A stretch of 64,000 nucleotides of DNA from Bacillus inaquosorum KCTC 13429 (GCF_000332645.1 NZ_AMXN01000003.1:62001-126000), one strand, 5' to 3'; positions 11,030-20,916 are shown, numbered from the stretch's first letter. A program made the numbers and translations. Notes: a model not told the origin generated them from the letters alone.

Positions 11030-11193
11030 GTACCACTCCTTTTTCATCTATTTTACATGATCAAAATGTAAGAAATCAAAATATGATGCATGTTTGATTG
11101 AATTTGCAAGCAAACTTTAAAAAAACTTATCATCAGATTATGATATCTCATGTTAAAATAGAAAGAAGGGACTTTGAAAAAGGAGAAATGTAG

Positions 11194-11775
11194 ATGTTAA
11201 TTGCTTTATTGATTATTTTGGCCTACTTGATAGGCAGCATTCCATCTGGCTTAATTGTGGGCAAGCTTGCCAAGGGAATTGATATTCGGGAGCACGGAAG
11301 CGGCAACTTAGGCGCTACCAATGCATTCCGTACGCTGGGCGTAAAAGCAGGTTCGATCGTGATAGCCGGAGATATTTTGAAAGGGACGCTGGCAACTGCA
11401 TTGCCATTTCTCATGCATGTTGATATTCACCCGCTTCTAGCAGGGGTCTTTGCGGTTTTAGGCCATGTGTTTCCCATCTTCGCTAAATTTAAAGGCGGCA
11501 AAGCCGTGGCAACGTCCGGAGGCGTTTTGCTATTTTACGCACCTCTGTTATTTATCACGATGGTTGCGGTATTCTTTATCTTTTTATACTTGACTAAATT
11601 TGTTTCTCTGTCATCGATGTTAACAGGGATCTATACTGTTATATATAGTCTCTTTGTCCATGATAAGTATTTATTGATTGTCGTTACCCTGCTCACTATT
11701 TTTGTGATATACAGACACCGGGCGAACATTAAACGAATTATCAATAAAACAGAACCTAAAGTGAAATGGTTATAA
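11194..11775 (+). CDS. plsY: Glycerol-3-phosphate acyltransferase PlsY
   Basis: A 193-residue membrane protein with five hydrophobic segments. It moves an acyl group from acyl-phosphate to glycerol-3-phosphate, the first membrane step of phospholipid synthesis. The three family motifs are visible: [25 protein letters not shown], and the later RHRANIKRI. Site AAGGAG lies seven bases before the ATG. It stands alone, followed by yneR with its own promoter. Confidence 0.96.
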   Translation: MLIALLIILAYLIGSIPSGLIVGKLAKGIDIREHGSGNLGATNAFRTLGVKAGSIVIAGDILKGTLATALPFLMHVDIHPLLAGVFAVLGHVFPIFAKFKGGKAVATSGGVLLFYAPLLFITMVAVFFIFLYLTKFVSLSSMLTGIYTVIYSLFVHDKYLLIVVTLLTIFVIYRHRANIKRIINKTEPKVKWL

Positions 11776-11785
11776 ACCTTCTCTT

Positions 11786-11816
11786 TTGACACAGAATAGC
11801 CTAATACGTTTATAAT
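11786..11816 (+). promoter_or_regulatory. Probable sigma-A promoter of yneR
   Basis: TTGACA at 11786 and TATAAT at 11811, both perfect hexamers. The spacing of 19 is slightly long. It lies about 40 bases before the yneR start. Confidence 0.6.
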
Positions 11817-11854
11817 AGAGAAAATTCAAATGAAGAACAAAGGGGTGTTCTGTT

Positions 11855-12142
11855 ATGAATATGACAATTAACGAAGACGCACTGAACTGGTATAAGGAAG
11901 AGCTCGATTTAGAAAGCGGAGACCAGGTTCGCTTTTTCGTCCGCTACGGCGGCTGCAGCAACGTTCAAAAGGGATTTTCTCTCGGTGTGGCGAAAGATGC
12001 CCCACAAGAGGCTGGAGCCACTGCAGAAGCCGGCGGCATAACCTTCTTTATTGAAGAAAGTGATCTATGGTACTTCGATAACCACGACCTTCTAGTCAGC
12101 TATTCAGAGGACGCTGGTGAACCGGTTTTTGAATACCAATAA
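11855..12142 (+). CDS. yneR: HesB/IscA-like protein YneR
   Basis: A 95-residue protein of the HesB/YadR family, related to iron-sulfur A-type carriers. It keeps the fold pattern (VRFFVRYGGCSNVQKGFSLGV, then GGITFFIEESDLWYFD) but has only one cysteine and lacks the C-terminal CGC pair of true scaffold proteins. A classical cluster-carrier role is therefore doubtful. Site AAAGGGGTG precedes the ATG. The gene is followed at once by a terminator shared with yneQ. Confidence 0.85.
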   Translation: MNMTINEDALNWYKEELDLESGDQVRFFVRYGGCSNVQKGFSLGVAKDAPQEAGATAEAGGITFFIEESDLWYFDNHDLLVSYSEDAGEPVFEYQ

Positions 12143-12174
12143 AAAAGAACGCACATAATGTGCGTTCTTTTTTT
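12141..12174. terminator. Bidirectional terminator between yneR and yneQ
   Basis: AAGAACGCACA and TGTGCGTTCTT with flanking A- and T-runs. It serves the two converging genes. Confidence 0.9.
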
Positions 12175-12472
12175 ACAAATGAAATCGTGTAAGATGATCG
12201 GTCAGGTTTTCTTGTTCCAAAATATATTTTTGTGTCTCACCCAGCAGATCAAAGTGAGGAAATTCATTTTTCCTATGTATCCATTCTTTTTTTAAACCGT
12301 ACGCCGCTCCCCATTGAATCAGCTTATCAATATCTGCACAGCCGGCTTTAGTCACGGTCTTTGCTTCTGGAAACCGGTCATCCAGCCAATAATGTGTTAA
12401 AAATGCGATTTCTCCTCTTTTCACGGCGTGTTTCCACCGGTTGAGTTCCTCACGTTTTACACCAAACGCCAT
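12173..12472 (-). CDS. yneQ: Conserved protein YneQ, unknown function
   Basis: A 99-residue soluble protein rich in Trp and His (KHAVKRGEIAFLTHYWLDDRFP, KKEWIHRKNEFPHF). It has no signal peptide or membrane span. It lies 15 bases downstream of yneP on the same strand, so the two are probably co-transcribed. The name follows gene order. I can offer no function. Confidence 0.75.
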   Translation of the reverse strand: MAFGVKREELNRWKHAVKRGEIAFLTHYWLDDRFPEAKTVTKAGCADIDKLIQWGAAYGLKKEWIHRKNEFPHFDLLGETQKYILEQENLTDHLTRFHL

Positions 12473-12487
12473 ATCTCATTCACTTCC

Positions 12488-12904
12488 CTATTTTTTGGCC
12501 TTTTCATATGCTGCGTGCCAATCTGGGAAAGCTTTGCGGAACTGAATAGGCTTAAAGCTTTCTTTATCCACACAAATATGAGATGAGGTGGCTTCGATAG
12601 AAAGCTCACCGACCGGATTATAAATGTGATAACCATAAATGGTTTTAAAGCCGTTGTATTCCTCTATCCATGTGTGCACAACCGCGGTTTCTCCGTAATG
12701 AAGCGGCTTTTTATAGGAAATATTGATATCAACGACTGGAGAAAGAACGCCTTTCTTTTCCATATCACTGTATAAAAAGCCTAAGTCCTTAATGAGGGCC
12801 GTTCTGCCGAGCTCCATCCACACAAGATAATTTGCGTGATAGACAATCCCCATTTGATCTGTTTCTGCATAACGCACTTCTATTTCTTTTTTTGATACAT
12901 GCAA
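12488..12904 (-). CDS. yneP: Acyl-CoA thioesterase, hot-dog fold (YneP)
   Basis: A 138-residue hot-dog protein of the 4-hydroxybenzoyl-CoA thioesterase/YbgC type. The signature is clear: EVRYAETDQMGIVYHANYLVW, holding the catalytic Asp and the YHANY motif. It should hydrolyse an acyl-CoA in the cytoplasm; the substrate is unknown. Site GGGAGCAG lies before the ATG. It is first of a two-gene unit with yneQ. Confidence 0.88.
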   Translation of the reverse strand: MHVSKKEIEVRYAETDQMGIVYHANYLVWMELGRTALIKDLGFLYSDMEKKGVLSPVVDINISYKKPLHYGETAVVHTWIEEYNGFKTIYGYHIYNPVGELSIEATSSHICVDKESFKPIQFRKAFPDWHAAYEKAKK

Positions 12905-12987
12905 GATTACTCTGCTCCCTTAACGTCAATTTAGCCCCATTTTACCATAATCAAATCAGAAAGAAAAAAACCAGGTTTCCCTGGTTT

Positions 12988-13242
12988 TTAAGAGCGGTAT
13001 CCGTTTTCTCTCGCTGCGGACTCGTCTTGAATTTCATTGCGAAAAGCTTCGATGCTCTGTTCGCGTCTTGCATTTTTTTCTTTGATGCGCTGCTTATCTT
13101 CTCCCGAAGCAAACTCCATTGATTCTTCTGCTTCTTCTATGTTTTCAATCGTGTTTTGAACCATATCCTGCAATTTTTCTACATTATCAGAACGATCATC
13201 AGGTTTTGGCTGCTGCTGATATTGATTTTGGTTATTCGTCAT
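12988..13242 (-). CDS. tlp: Small acid-soluble spore protein Tlp
   Basis: An 84-residue very hydrophilic protein starting MTNNQNQYQQQPKPDDRSDN, with a helical centre (LQDMVQNTIENIEEAEESMEF). It is the minor forespore protein Tlp, whose gene is co-transcribed with sspN. Spacing and order here agree: sspN ends 36 bases upstream on the same strand. AGGAGGT precedes the ATG. Expression in the forespore under sigma-G is known for the family. Confidence 0.92.
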   Translation of the reverse strand: MTNNQNQYQQQPKPDDRSDNVEKLQDMVQNTIENIEEAEESMEFASGEDKQRIKEKNARREQSIEAFRNEIQDESAARENGYRS

Positions 13243-13278
13243 TCGGATGTACCTCCTAGAAATAAACTCGGTTCGGCG

Positions 13279-13425
13279 TTACTCGCCTTTTGTCTGCATG
13301 ATGATAGGCTGCTGCCCGGAAGTATCATGCATTTTTTCCCCTTTATTGGCTTTATATTTTACAGACTTTGTACCCAAGTGGCTTGGAGCATATTGAGGCT
13401 GACCGTTTTTCTTGTTGTTTCCCAT
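13279..13425 (-). CDS. sspN: Small acid-soluble spore protein N
   Basis: A 48-codon gene below usual size cutoffs. The product starts MGNNKKNGQPQYAPSHLGTK and ends QPIIMQTKGE, as in SspN. GAGGAGGGATAAAC precedes the ATG. It is first in the sspN-tlp forespore operon. Confidence 0.9.
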   Translation of the reverse strand: MGNNKKNGQPQYAPSHLGTKSVKYKANKGEKMHDTSGQQPIIMQTKGE

Positions 13426-13489
13426 GTTTATCCCTCCTCAACAGATAGGATTCTCAAAAGGAGGGGTAAACATGAATACAAATTAAAGG

Positions 13490-13615
13490 TTATTTTTGCT
13501 TAAATCGCTGTTCAAGCTTTTCCTCAAGCTGATTTAAATACTCTGTATTGGTCATCAGCTCTTTTTTGTTTTCCATGACGAGCTCATGAAAAGAACGTTT
13601 TCTCATCTTCTTCAC
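13490..13615 (-). CDS. Small basic protein of the FbpB-like (Fur-regulated basic protein) type
   Basis: The GTG at 13615 has GGAGG eight bases upstream and gives a 41-residue protein; an in-frame ATG three codons on (13606) is possible too. The sequence MRKRSFHELVMENKKELM resembles the small basic proteins FbpA/B/C, which assist the iron-sparing small RNA FsrA. I see no convincing Fur box upstream, so iron control is not shown. A longer reading frame upstream is not supported by a ribosome binding site. Confidence 0.6.
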   Translation of the reverse strand: MKKMRKRSFHELVMENKKELMTNTEYLNQLEEKLEQRFKQK

Positions 13616-13694
13616 TCTTCTCACCTCCGCATATTCTTTTATTTTTTCCAATTCTGAAAACTTGTAAGCATATCTGAACATAAAAAAACTGAAT

Positions 13695-14207
13695 CTAATC
13701 AAGATCCAGTTTTTGTTCCATTTCTTTTTTTGTCATGGTGCCAATGTGTATGTCTTGTATGACGCCTTTTTCATCTAAGATATACGTCGTTGGGTATGAC
13801 ATCACGTTATAGTCAGCATTAATCCCTTTTTTATCAATCAGGATGGGAAACGTTAAGTCATACGTATCAGCAAACGCCTGAACCTGTTTTTCGCTTTTCT
13901 CAGCTGAAGTGAAATTAACCGCAACAACCGCAAGTTCGTCAGCGTGCTCTTTTTGCAGCTGTTCCATCGCTGGCATTTCTTGACGGCACGGTTTACACCA
14001 AGTTGCCCAGAAATTGAGCAGCACTTTTTTGCCTTTTGTGTCCTGTAAGGAACTTTTCTCTCCTGATAGCGTCTTCAAAGAAAAATCAGGTGCTTGCTGT
14101 CCCTCTTCAATCCCCACTTCTTTTTTGCTGTATGTTTGATACAAATTCCATCCCATATAACCGGCAAGCACGATAAGTAGGATCCCTGCGAGCCATTTTT
14201 TCAGCAT
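13695..14207 (-). CDS. yneN: Thioredoxin-like thiol-disulfide protein YneN
   Basis: About 170 residues: an N-terminal membrane anchor (LKKWLAGILLIVLAGYMGWNLY) and an extracytoplasmic TlpA/ResA-like thioredoxin domain with the active site FWATWCKPCRQEMP and cis-Pro in SYPTTYILD. It probably reduces disulfides outside the membrane, as ResA and StoA do. The start was moved six codons inward because GGAGG lies upstream of that ATG. ccdA, which feeds electrons to such proteins, lies 6 kb away. Confidence 0.88.
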   Translation of the reverse strand: MLKKWLAGILLIVLAGYMGWNLYQTYSKKEVGIEEGQQAPDFSLKTLSGEKSSLQDTKGKKVLLNFWATWCKPCRQEMPAMEQLQKEHADELAVVAVNFTSAEKSEKQVQAFADTYDLTFPILIDKKGINADYNVMSYPTTYILDEKGVIQDIHIGTMTKKEMEQKLDLD

Positions 14208-14278
14208 ATGCCACCTCCGCAGCACACTTTGTCATAAAAAGAAGAGAAAGCTTAATGCCTTCTCTTCCTATTGATTCA

Positions 14279-17008
14279 TCAGGATTGCTTCATTTTATCG
14301 CGAAGCACCATTTGCAGGATACCGCCATGGCGGTAGTAATCAATTTCAACTTCACTATCAAAGCGGACAAGTGCTTCAAATGTTTTTACATTTCCGTCTT
14401 CATCAATTGCTCTTACTGTAACGATATCACGAGGGCGTACGCTTTCATCAACATCTACCTCGATGACTTCTTTACCAGTTAAGCCGAGTGTTTCCGCATT
14501 TTCACCTTGTTTAAATTGAAGCGGCAGCACACCCATGAATACAAGGTTGCTTCTGTGAATTCTTTCAAAGCTCTCAGCAATTACCGTTCTGATGCCAAGA
14601 AGGTTTGTTCCTTTTGCAGCCCAGTCACGTGAAGAACCCATACCATAGTCTTTTCCAGCTAATACGACAAGACCGGTTTTATCTTCTTTGTATCTCATAC
14701 ACGCATCATAGATCGATGTTACTTCACCAGTCGGCCAGTACGTTGTAAATCCACCTTCTGTACCCGGCGCAATTTGGTTTTTGATGCGGATGTTTGCAAA
14801 TGTTCCTCTCATCATGACTTCATGGTTACCGCGGCGGGAACCGTAGGAGTTAAAGTCACGAGGAGAAACACCTTTCTCTTGCAAGTACTTACCGGCAGGC
14901 GTGTCTTTTCCGATTGCCCCTGCAGGAGAAATATGGTCAGTTGTGACTGAATCGCCGAATTTACCGACAACACGCAGGCCTTTTAATGGCTCAACCTTTC
15001 CTGGTTCAACAGACATTTCTTCGAAGAATGGCGGGTTCTGAATGTAAGTTGACTCACTATCCCATTTATATAATGCTTCATCTGTTGTTTCAATCTCGTT
15101 CCAGCGCTTGTTATCGTCAAATACCGTTTCATACTCTTTGCGGAAGAGCTCAGGCGTAACAGTTTGCTTAACAAGTGAATTAATTTCGTCCATTGACGGC
15201 CAAATGTCGTTAAAGTATACGTTTTGACCATCTTTGCCCACACCGATCGGATCGGTTTTCAGGTTAATGTTTACCGTTCCAGCCAGCGCATATGCCACAA
15301 CAAGCGGCGGTGAAGCAAGATAGTTGCCTTTAACAAGCGGGTGAATACGCCCTTCAAAGTTACGGTTTCCGGAAAGGACAGACGTAATCAGAAGATCATT
15401 TTTCGCAACTGCTTCTTCAATTTCTGGTGAAAGCGGACCTGAGTTTCCGATACATGTTGTACATCCGTACCCAACGAGGTTAAAACCAAGCTCTTTCATG
15501 TATGGAAGAAGGCCTGAATTCACAAGATATCCTGTAACGACTTTAGAACCTGGTGCAAGTGACGTTTTCACGTAATTAGGCACCTTAAGCCCTAATTCAA
15601 CCGCTTTTTTCGCTACGAGTCCGGCGCCGATCAGAACGTACGGGTTTGATGTATTCGTACAGCTTGTAATCGCCGCAATGGCGATTGCACCCGTTTTCAT
15701 AACTGTTTCTTCGCCATTAAGGAGTTTAAACTTAATTTCTTTATCTTCTTCTTCAGCATTTAAACCGAAACCTTGGTTACCAGCAGGGCTGACTAAATGC
15801 TTTTTAAATGTTTCCTGCATAGCAGAAAGCGGGATTAAATCCTGAGGGCGTTTTGGACCTGATAAGTTTGCTTCAATTTGCGACAGGTCAATTTCAACCA
15901 CATCAGTAAATTGAGGGTCTTCAGCATCAGGAGTATAGAACAAGCCATTGCTTCTGCAGTATGCTTCAACAACATCAATATGTTCAGGATCACGGCCTGT
16001 CAGACGCAAGTAGTTGAGCGCTTCTTCATCTACTGGGAAGAAACCGCATGTAGCGCCGTATTCCGGAGCCATGTTCGCAATTGTTGCACGATCCGCAAGC
16101 GGCAGTTCAGCAATTCCCGGTCCGAAGAATTCAACAAACTTGCCGACAACGCCTTTTTGACGCAGCACCTGTGTCACTTTTAACGCCAAGTCAGTAGCTG
16201 TTGTTCCGTTTGGAAGCTTGCCGACAAGTTTCGCGCCGATTACCTCAGGAACTGGGAAGTAAGAAGGCTGTCCAAGCATTCCCGCTTCAGCTTCAATTCC
16301 GCCGACACCCCAGCCGAGAACGCCGATACCGTTAATCATTGTAGTATGTGAGTCTGTTCCGACAAGCGTATCAGGATATGTTAAAAGCTCGCCGTCTTCT
16401 TCAATGGCATGGACGACACTAGCCAGGAACTCTAGGTTTACCTGGTGCACGATACCTGTTGCAGGCGGCACTGCCTGATAGTTATTAAACGCTTTCTTTG
16501 CCCAGCTTAAAAATTTGTAGCGCTCTGCATTTCTTTCGAATTCCAAGTCCATATTAATAGCTAACGCATCTTCTGTTCCCGCTTTATCAACCTGTACAGA
16601 GTGGTCGATAACGAGATCAACAGGAATTTCAGGGTTAATTTTATCTGGATCTCCGCCGACAGCTGCCATCGCTTTACGCAGTGAAGCAAGGTCTACTACT
16701 GCCGGAACCCCTGTGAAGTCTTGTAAAATAACACGAGACGGTTTGAACGGAACGTCGATTTCCTTTAATTCGGCAGTTCCCCATTTTGCCAAATTTTCCA
16801 CGTGTTCTTTTTTGATGACGAATCCGTCAACTTGACGTAATACTGATTCTAAAAGAACTTTGATGGAATAAGGAAGCTTCGAAACCTTCCCGATACCTGA
16901 ATCTTCTAACGCTTTTAAAGAGTAGTAATGATATGTTTTCCCATTTGTAGTAAACGTTTTTCTCGCTTGGAAAACGTCTTTTGCTGCAGTTTTTTGCTCG
17001 TTTGCCAT
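14279..17008 (-). CDS. citB: Aconitate hydratase (aconitase A)
   Basis: A 909-residue TCA-cycle enzyme converting citrate to isocitrate with a [4Fe-4S] cluster. The three cluster cysteines are in TSCTNTSNP and [12 protein letters not shown]. The swivel domain with [15 protein letters not shown] is C-terminal. In B. subtilis it also binds RNA when its cluster is lost. The ATG has AAGGGGGATTTT upstream. A CcpC dyad lies about 126 bases upstream, matching citrate- and glucose-dependent repression. Confidence 0.97.
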   Translation of the reverse strand: MANEQKTAAKDVFQARKTFTTNGKTYHYYSLKALEDSGIGKVSKLPYSIKVLLESVLRQVDGFVIKKEHVENLAKWGTAELKEIDVPFKPSRVILQDFTGVPAVVDLASLRKAMAAVGGDPDKINPEIPVDLVIDHSVQVDKAGTEDALAINMDLEFERNAERYKFLSWAKKAFNNYQAVPPATGIVHQVNLEFLASVVHAIEEDGELLTYPDTLVGTDSHTTMINGIGVLGWGVGGIEAEAGMLGQPSYFPVPEVIGAKLVGKLPNGTTATDLALKVTQVLRQKGVVGKFVEFFGPGIAELPLADRATIANMAPEYGATCGFFPVDEEALNYLRLTGRDPEHIDVVEAYCRSNGLFYTPDAEDPQFTDVVEIDLSQIEANLSGPKRPQDLIPLSAMQETFKKHLVSPAGNQGFGLNAEEEDKEIKFKLLNGEETVMKTGAIAIAAITSCTNTSNPYVLIGAGLVAKKAVELGLKVPNYVKTSLAPGSKVVTGYLVNSGLLPYMKELGFNLVGYGCTTCIGNSGPLSPEIEEAVAKNDLLITSVLSGNRNFEGRIHPLVKGNYLASPPLVVAYALAGTVNINLKTDPIGVGKDGQNVYFNDIWPSMDEINSLVKQTVTPELFRKEYETVFDDNKRWNEIETTDEALYKWDSESTYIQNPPFFEEMSVEPGKVEPLKGLRVVGKFGDSVTTDHISPAGAIGKDTPAGKYLQEKGVSPRDFNSYGSRRGNHEVMMRGTFANIRIKNQIAPGTEGGFTTYWPTGEVTSIYDACMRYKEDKTGLVVLAGKDYGMGSSRDWAAKGTNLLGIRTVIAESFERIHRSNLVFMGVLPLQFKQGENAETLGLTGKEVIEVDVDESVRPRDIVTVRAIDEDGNVKTFEALVRFDSEVEIDYYRHGGILQMVLRDKMKQS

Positions 17009-17133
17009 TCTCCAAAATCCCCCTTCAGATCAGATCATTCTCAGATGAACGTAAATTCCATCACAATTTTCTCACAATTTCATATTAAAACAAAATCATA
17101 CATAAGTAAATATCAATGTTTTTATTAAATACA

Positions 17134-17148
17134 ATAAGTTCGGCTTAT
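17134..17148. promoter_or_regulatory. CcpC operator in the citB promoter
   Basis: ATAAGTTCGGCTTAT is an exact ATAA-N7-TTAT dyad, the known CcpC recognition form, upstream of citB. Confidence 0.75.
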
Positions 17149-17234
17149 CGGACAAATGTACCGGTAATTATTACTGTTTATGCTCTCTCATATAACGCAA
17201 CAAAAGGAGCCATATTATGATTGAGGTGATAATG

Positions 17235-17381
17235 ATGGTCAAAAGAAAAGCGAATCACGTAATTAACGGAATGAATGACGCGAAAAGCCAAGGCAAAGGC
17301 GCAGGCTACGTCGAAAACGACCAGCTTGTACTGACTGAAGCTGAACGCCAAAATAATAAAAAAAGAAAAACCAATCAATAA
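17235..17381 (+). CDS. sspO: Small acid-soluble spore protein O
   Basis: A 48-residue basic spore protein starting [29 protein letters not shown] precedes an ATG-ATG pair, and the second ATG gives the usual length. It is divergent from citB and is followed after 30 bases by sspP, the two forming the known forespore sspOP operon (also called cotK/cotL). Confidence 0.93.
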   Translation: MVKRKANHVINGMNDAKSQGKGAGYVENDQLVLTEAERQNNKKRKTNQ

Positions 17382-17411
17382 CACCGGACTCTTTTAAGGA
17401 GGTTCTATTTT

Positions 17412-17558
17412 ATGACCAATAAAAATACAAGTAAAGATATGCATAAAAACGCCCCTAAAGGGCACAATCCGGGTCAGCCGGAGCCTCTCAGCGGAAGCAA
17501 AAAAGTGAAGAACCGAAACCACACAAGACAGAAGCACAACTCAAGCCATGATATGTAA
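17412..17558 (+). CDS. sspP: Small acid-soluble spore protein P
   Basis: A 48-residue hydrophilic protein, start [20 protein letters not shown], end HNSSHDM. AAGGAGG lies twelve bases before the ATG. It is the second gene of the sspOP operon and is followed by a terminator. Confidence 0.92.
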   Translation: MTNKNTSKDMHKNAPKGHNPGQPEPLSGSKKVKNRNHTRQKHNSSHDM

Positions 17559-17562
17559 GAAA

Positions 17563-17587
17563 AGCAGACCTCAGTGTCTGTTTTTTT
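17563..17587 (+). terminator. Terminator of sspOP
   Basis: CAGAC and GTCTG arms followed by seven T. The stem is short, but the T-run is strong. Confidence 0.7.
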
Positions 17588-17656
17588 ATGCGTTCACCCA
17601 TTTCCGATCCTCCGCATATGATGTAAAGCAAGGTTGATATGTGGAGGAATGCTTCC

Positions 17657-18031
17657 ATGACCCATTCAAAACGTAATGATGCTAATGATTTCGATGGTAT
17701 GGATGAATGGCTTCGGCAATTTTTTGAAGACCCCTTCGCCTGGTACGACGAAACATTGCCTATTGATTTATATGAAACAAGTCAGCAGTATATTATTGAA
17801 GCGGATCTGACTTTTTTAAAGCCGACACAAGTAACGGTTACCCTGTCTGGATGCGATTTCATCTTAACGGTCAAGTCGTCAGGACAGACTTTTGAAAAAC
17901 AAATGATGCTTCCTTTTTATTTAAATGACAAAACCATTCAAACCGAATGTGAAAATCAAATACTCACAGTTGCCGTCAATAAAGAAACAGAAGATGGTTC
18001 TTCTTTTTCTCTTCAATTTCCTCTCAGCTAA
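17657..18031 (+). CDS. cotM: Spore coat protein CotM (alpha-crystallin/Hsp20 type)
   Basis: The protein has the Hsp20 alpha-crystallin core (YIIEADLTFLKPTQVTVTLSGCDFILTV). It is an outer-coat protein made in the mother cell. I place the start at the ATG of MTHSKR because GGAGG (17643-17647) is nine bases ahead. An in-frame ATG six codons earlier (17639) would give 130 residues but would put that site inside the gene. The gene is monocistronic, with a strong terminator. Confidence 0.9.
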   Translation: MTHSKRNDANDFDGMDEWLRQFFEDPFAWYDETLPIDLYETSQQYIIEADLTFLKPTQVTVTLSGCDFILTVKSSGQTFEKQMMLPFYLNDKTIQTECENQILTVAVNKETEDGSSFSLQFPLS

Positions 18032-18035
18032 CATA

Positions 18036-18075
18036 AAAAGTCACTTTCATCCCCTATTATGAAAGTGACTTTTTT
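18036..18075 (+). terminator. Terminator of cotM
   Basis: AAAAGTCACTTTCAT and its complement ATGAAAGTGACTTTTTT form a long stem ending in a T-run. Confidence 0.9.
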
Positions 18076-18262
18076 CCGTCCATTTATCGTCAAATACCCT
18101 CTAGTGACTCTCCCATGGCCAAATAGCAGATTCACTATACAATAGAATATGATCTACTATCTCTTTTGACTAGACGTCTATCACTTTTTTCTATTCTTTT
18201 TTTACTGTGTTCTTCTAATCTCTCTTCGTATACAATATGGTTAGAATAAGGGGGAATGATTG

Positions 18263-18691
18263 ATGCTGGAAGGCTGGTTTTTGTGGTTTATTCTGTTTTG
18301 GGTGATCATGATGGTTGTCTTATTATCAATCGGCGGTTTTTTTATGTTTCGAAAGTTTCTAAAGCGTTTACCAAAAGAAGACGGCAGGTCAGAGCTTGAT
18401 TGGCAGGATTACTATATCAAAAATAGCAGGCACTTGTGGAGCGATGAAAACAAACAATTTCTGAATGAATTGGTATCTCCGGTTCCGGAGCTGTTCAGAG
18501 ATGCAGCAAAAGCCAAAATCGCAGGTAAAATCGGTGAGCTTGCATTAAAAGAAAAGGTATCAAAGATTGATCAGCAACTGATGATCAGAGGGTATATTCT
18601 CGCAACTCCTAAAAGAGACCATACCTTCTTAAAAAGGCATCTGCGAGACAAAAAAATCGATCTCGAACCTTATCAGGCCCTTCTTAAATAA
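18263..18691 (+). CDS. yneK: Membrane-anchored DUF2621 protein YneK
   Basis: A 142-residue protein with one N-terminal membrane span (WFLWFILFWVIMMVVLLSIGGFFMF) and a soluble basic helical domain (DYYIKNSRHLWSDENKQFLNELV). It belongs to a Bacillus family of unknown function (DUF2621). AAGGGGGAA is set for the ATG at 18263 rather than the TTG one codon earlier. It has its own terminator shared with the converging ccdC. Confidence 0.83.
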   Translation: MLEGWFLWFILFWVIMMVVLLSIGGFFMFRKFLKRLPKEDGRSELDWQDYYIKNSRHLWSDENKQFLNELVSPVPELFRDAAKAKIAGKIGELALKEKVSKIDQQLMIRGYILATPKRDHTFLKRHLRDKKIDLEPYQALLK

Positions 18692-18724
18692 AAAACCTTT
18701 CCTGACAGGAGGAAAGGTTTTTTA
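18691..18724. terminator. Bidirectional terminator between yneK and ccdC
   Basis: AAAAAACCTTTCC and GGAAAGGTTTTTT arms with A and T tails. Confidence 0.88.
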
Positions 18725-19204
18725 ATTCATTTGAATATTAGCTGACTGCAGCTCGTTATGAAGTTTTCGGTATGATAGATACATGGCGATTCTCCACGGC
18801 ACAATCATACCGAAAGCCAGAATCCAAAACATTCCGCTCAGTGCGCCGTAGTCAATCGATGTGCTTAAGATCGATTTCATCACGATTCTGATCACTAAAA
18901 GACCGACTAATATAAATACAAATGCTTTAGAGCGTTTCATATAAATTTCATTATTTTTAATTTCAAACTTAGAAGTTTTGATGAGAAAAATAGAGAAAAT
19001 CACGCCTAAAGTGATCGCTTCTAAAAACTCTGCACCAGTTACCCAAAATACCGGAAATAAAAACATTAACGCTCCCGTACTCATAAAAATCGGCGGAAGA
19101 ATGATTTTTTTCGGTGAAACGGGCTTGTCAGAGGACTTAATTCTGACCACCATTACAGCTACAGCCATTAACACAGCAATAATCGATGAAACTATAATCA
19201 TCAT
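18722..19204 (-). CDS. ccdC: Cytochrome c biogenesis-associated membrane protein CcdC
   Basis: A 160-residue protein with five hydrophobic segments, third gene of the ccdA-yneI-ccdC cluster. CcdC is not essential for cytochrome c assembly and its function is unclear. The start is the ATG-ATG pair at MMIIVSS, with AAAGGA ahead at suitable spacing; the upstream in-frame extension has no site. Confidence 0.85.
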   Translation of the reverse strand: MMIIVSSIIAVLMAVAVMVVRIKSSDKPVSPKKIILPPIFMSTGALMFLFPVFWVTGAEFLEAITLGVIFSIFLIKTSKFEIKNNEIYMKRSKAFVFILVGLLVIRIVMKSILSTSIDYGALSGMFWILAFGMIVPWRIAMYLSYRKLHNELQSANIQMN

Positions 19205-19291
19205 ACTTATCATTCCTTTGTTTCTCGGAGTGTTGATACTATATACTATACTCCAAAACAATAAAAAAAACCATTTTGAAAAGAAATGACT

Positions 19292-19654
19292 TTAATGTCC
19301 CATAACACGGCTAACAGCTTCTAACACCTTTGTTTCCTCGAACGGCTTAACAATAAAGTCCTTTGCTCCCAGCTCAATCGCTTCAGATACAATTCTTTGC
19401 TGGCGCATGGCAGTGCACATGATGACCTTCGCCTTAGGATCAAAGGTTAAGATATCACGAAGAGCCTTAATACCGTTTTTCACTGGCATTGTAATATCCA
19501 TTGTCACGATGTCCGGCCGCAGTTTTTTATACAGGTCCGCTGCTTGCTCACCGTCCGCCGCTTCGCCTGCGATTATATAATTTGCCTCTTCCAAGATCTC
19601 TCTGATTTTCACTCTCATGAACTTGGCGTCGTCTACAACTAAAACTCTTGTCAT
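19292..19654 (-). CDS. yneI: CheY-like single-domain response regulator YneI (CcdB)
   Basis: A 120-residue receiver domain with no output domain. The acidic pair is in VLVVDDAKFMR, the phospho-acceptor Asp in DIVTMDITMPV, and the conserved Lys in KDFIVKPF. GGAGGGGAAT precedes the ATG. It lies between ccdA and ccdC. Its cognate kinase and output are unknown. Confidence 0.88.
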   Translation of the reverse strand: MTRVLVVDDAKFMRVKIREILEEANYIIAGEAADGEQAADLYKKLRPDIVTMDITMPVKNGIKALRDILTFDPKAKVIMCTAMRQQRIVSEAIELGAKDFIVKPFEETKVLEAVSRVMGH

Positions 19655-19742
19655 ATTCCCCTCCAAAAATCGATTTCCACAGATAATAGTCTTATTGTAC
19701 CAAAAACAAAAGGATTAGTAGTAGTGCGAAAGTAATTTACCG

Positions 19743-20450
19743 TCAAAAACCAGTAAATCCTCCAAACAGATCAGACAGCAAAATAATAATCAGGCTCATC
19801 CAATCAAAGAATAACAGCACACCAATCACAATCATCAAAACGCCGCCTGCTTTCATGATTAAAAGCTGGTTCTTTCTTATCCACTTCAGCTTTGTGATAA
19901 AAAAAGACAATAAAAGAAACGGAACAGCAAAACCGAGTACATATAACATCATGTACGGCACCGCTGAGCCTGGATTTGTGCTTGCAAGTGTGATAACAGC
20001 CGCTAATATCGGACCGGTACAGGGCGTCCATCCCGCCGCAAATGCCATTCCGATTAAGACGGAACCTAAAAACCCGCTTGGTTTGTGCTTAAAATGGATT
20101 CTGCGTTCTTTCATGATCGCCTCTGGCCGGAACACGCCAAGCGTAATGAAACCGAACAAAATAATAAGCAACGCGCCAATTTGCCGAATCGCATCGTGAT
20201 AATCCCTAAACAGGCTGCCAATAAAAGATGTTCCATAGCCTAAAGCGATAAAAATGACTGAAAAGCCAAGCAAAAAACACAAAGTATGAAACAAGCTTCT
20301 TTTCTGCAGCAGCAGTTTTTCTGTTTTCACATCATCCATGCTGACCCCTGTAATATAAGACAAGAAAGCTGGGTAAAGCGGCAGGCAGCAAGGTGAAATA
20401 AAGGATAGGAATCCCGCTCCAAATGTCAAAAAATAATTCACGTCTCCCAT
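19743..20450 (-). CDS. ccdA: Cytochrome c biogenesis thiol transporter CcdA
   Basis: A 235-residue membrane protein with six spans of the CcdA/DsbD-core family. It passes reducing equivalents from cytoplasmic thioredoxin to extracytoplasmic thiol proteins such as ResA and StoA. The two conserved cysteine regions are visible: [13 protein letters not shown] and [12 protein letters not shown]. First in the ccdA-yneI-ccdC cluster. It is needed for c-type cytochromes and for sporulation. Confidence 0.95.
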   Translation of the reverse strand: MGDVNYFLTFGAGFLSFISPCCLPLYPAFLSYITGVSMDDVKTEKLLLQKRSLFHTLCFLLGFSVIFIALGYGTSFIGSLFRDYHDAIRQIGALLIILFGFITLGVFRPEAIMKERRIHFKHKPSGFLGSVLIGMAFAAGWTPCTGPILAAVITLASTNPGSAVPYMMLYVLGFAVPFLLLSFFITKLKWIRKNQLLIMKAGGVLMIVIGVLLFFDWMSLIIILLSDLFGGFTGF

Positions 20451-20669
20451 GTCATCATCCCTTCATGATTTGACATTCCTTCAAGTTATGACAAAATCAT
20501 TTCATTTTTTTAACACTTTCACTTGAAGGATTTCTATTTTTAGAAAAAACTTATATAATTTAATTTGACATTGAGATATTGTACTCCTTCTCATTTGAAA
20601 ATTAGTATAAATATGGATATAATATAAACATTCACTTTGAAGATCTAATGTATGAAAGGATACATCCCT

Positions 20670-20843
20670 GTGATTAGAGAGCATCTATTAAATGAAATCG
20701 AAAAAAAAAGAGCAGAGCTGCTGCAAATTGTCATGGCGAACGGAATGACATCTCATATTACGATAGAGCTCAGTCAGGAGCTTGACCATCTTCTCATACA
20801 ATATCAAAAGCAGCGCCTTCGAGCAGTAGCGGGTGATGATTGA
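20670..20843 (+). CDS. ynzD: Spo0E-like aspartyl phosphatase YnzD
   Basis: The GTG at 20670 with GAAAGGA upstream gives 57 residues: MIREHLLNEIEKKRAELLQI, then ITIELSQELDHLLIQYQK. The SQELD motif is the Spo0E family signature, so it should dephosphorylate Spo0A~P and delay sporulation. The frame can be extended 6 codons upstream to an ATG, but that ATG lacks a site. Position between ccdA and yneF fits ynzD. Confidence 0.85.
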   Translation: MIREHLLNEIEKKRAELLQIVMANGMTSHITIELSQELDHLLIQYQKQRLRAVAGDD

Positions 20844-20852
20844 TTGCAAAAT

Positions 20853-20878
20853 AAAAAACCCGTATAAGGGTTTTTTAT
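20853..20878 (+). terminator. Terminator of ynzD
   Basis: AAAAACCC and GGGTTTTTT arms with a T-run. Confidence 0.75.
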
Positions 20879-20916
20879 TTTATAACCATGTTTCTCTATA
20901 TCATAATCTTTACGTA

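Noticed and set aside
14234..14278. A terminator between citB and yneN
   Set aside because: GAAGAGAAAGC and the complementary GCCTTCTCTTC can pair, but the arms are imperfect and the T-run is weak; I left it out as a firm call.
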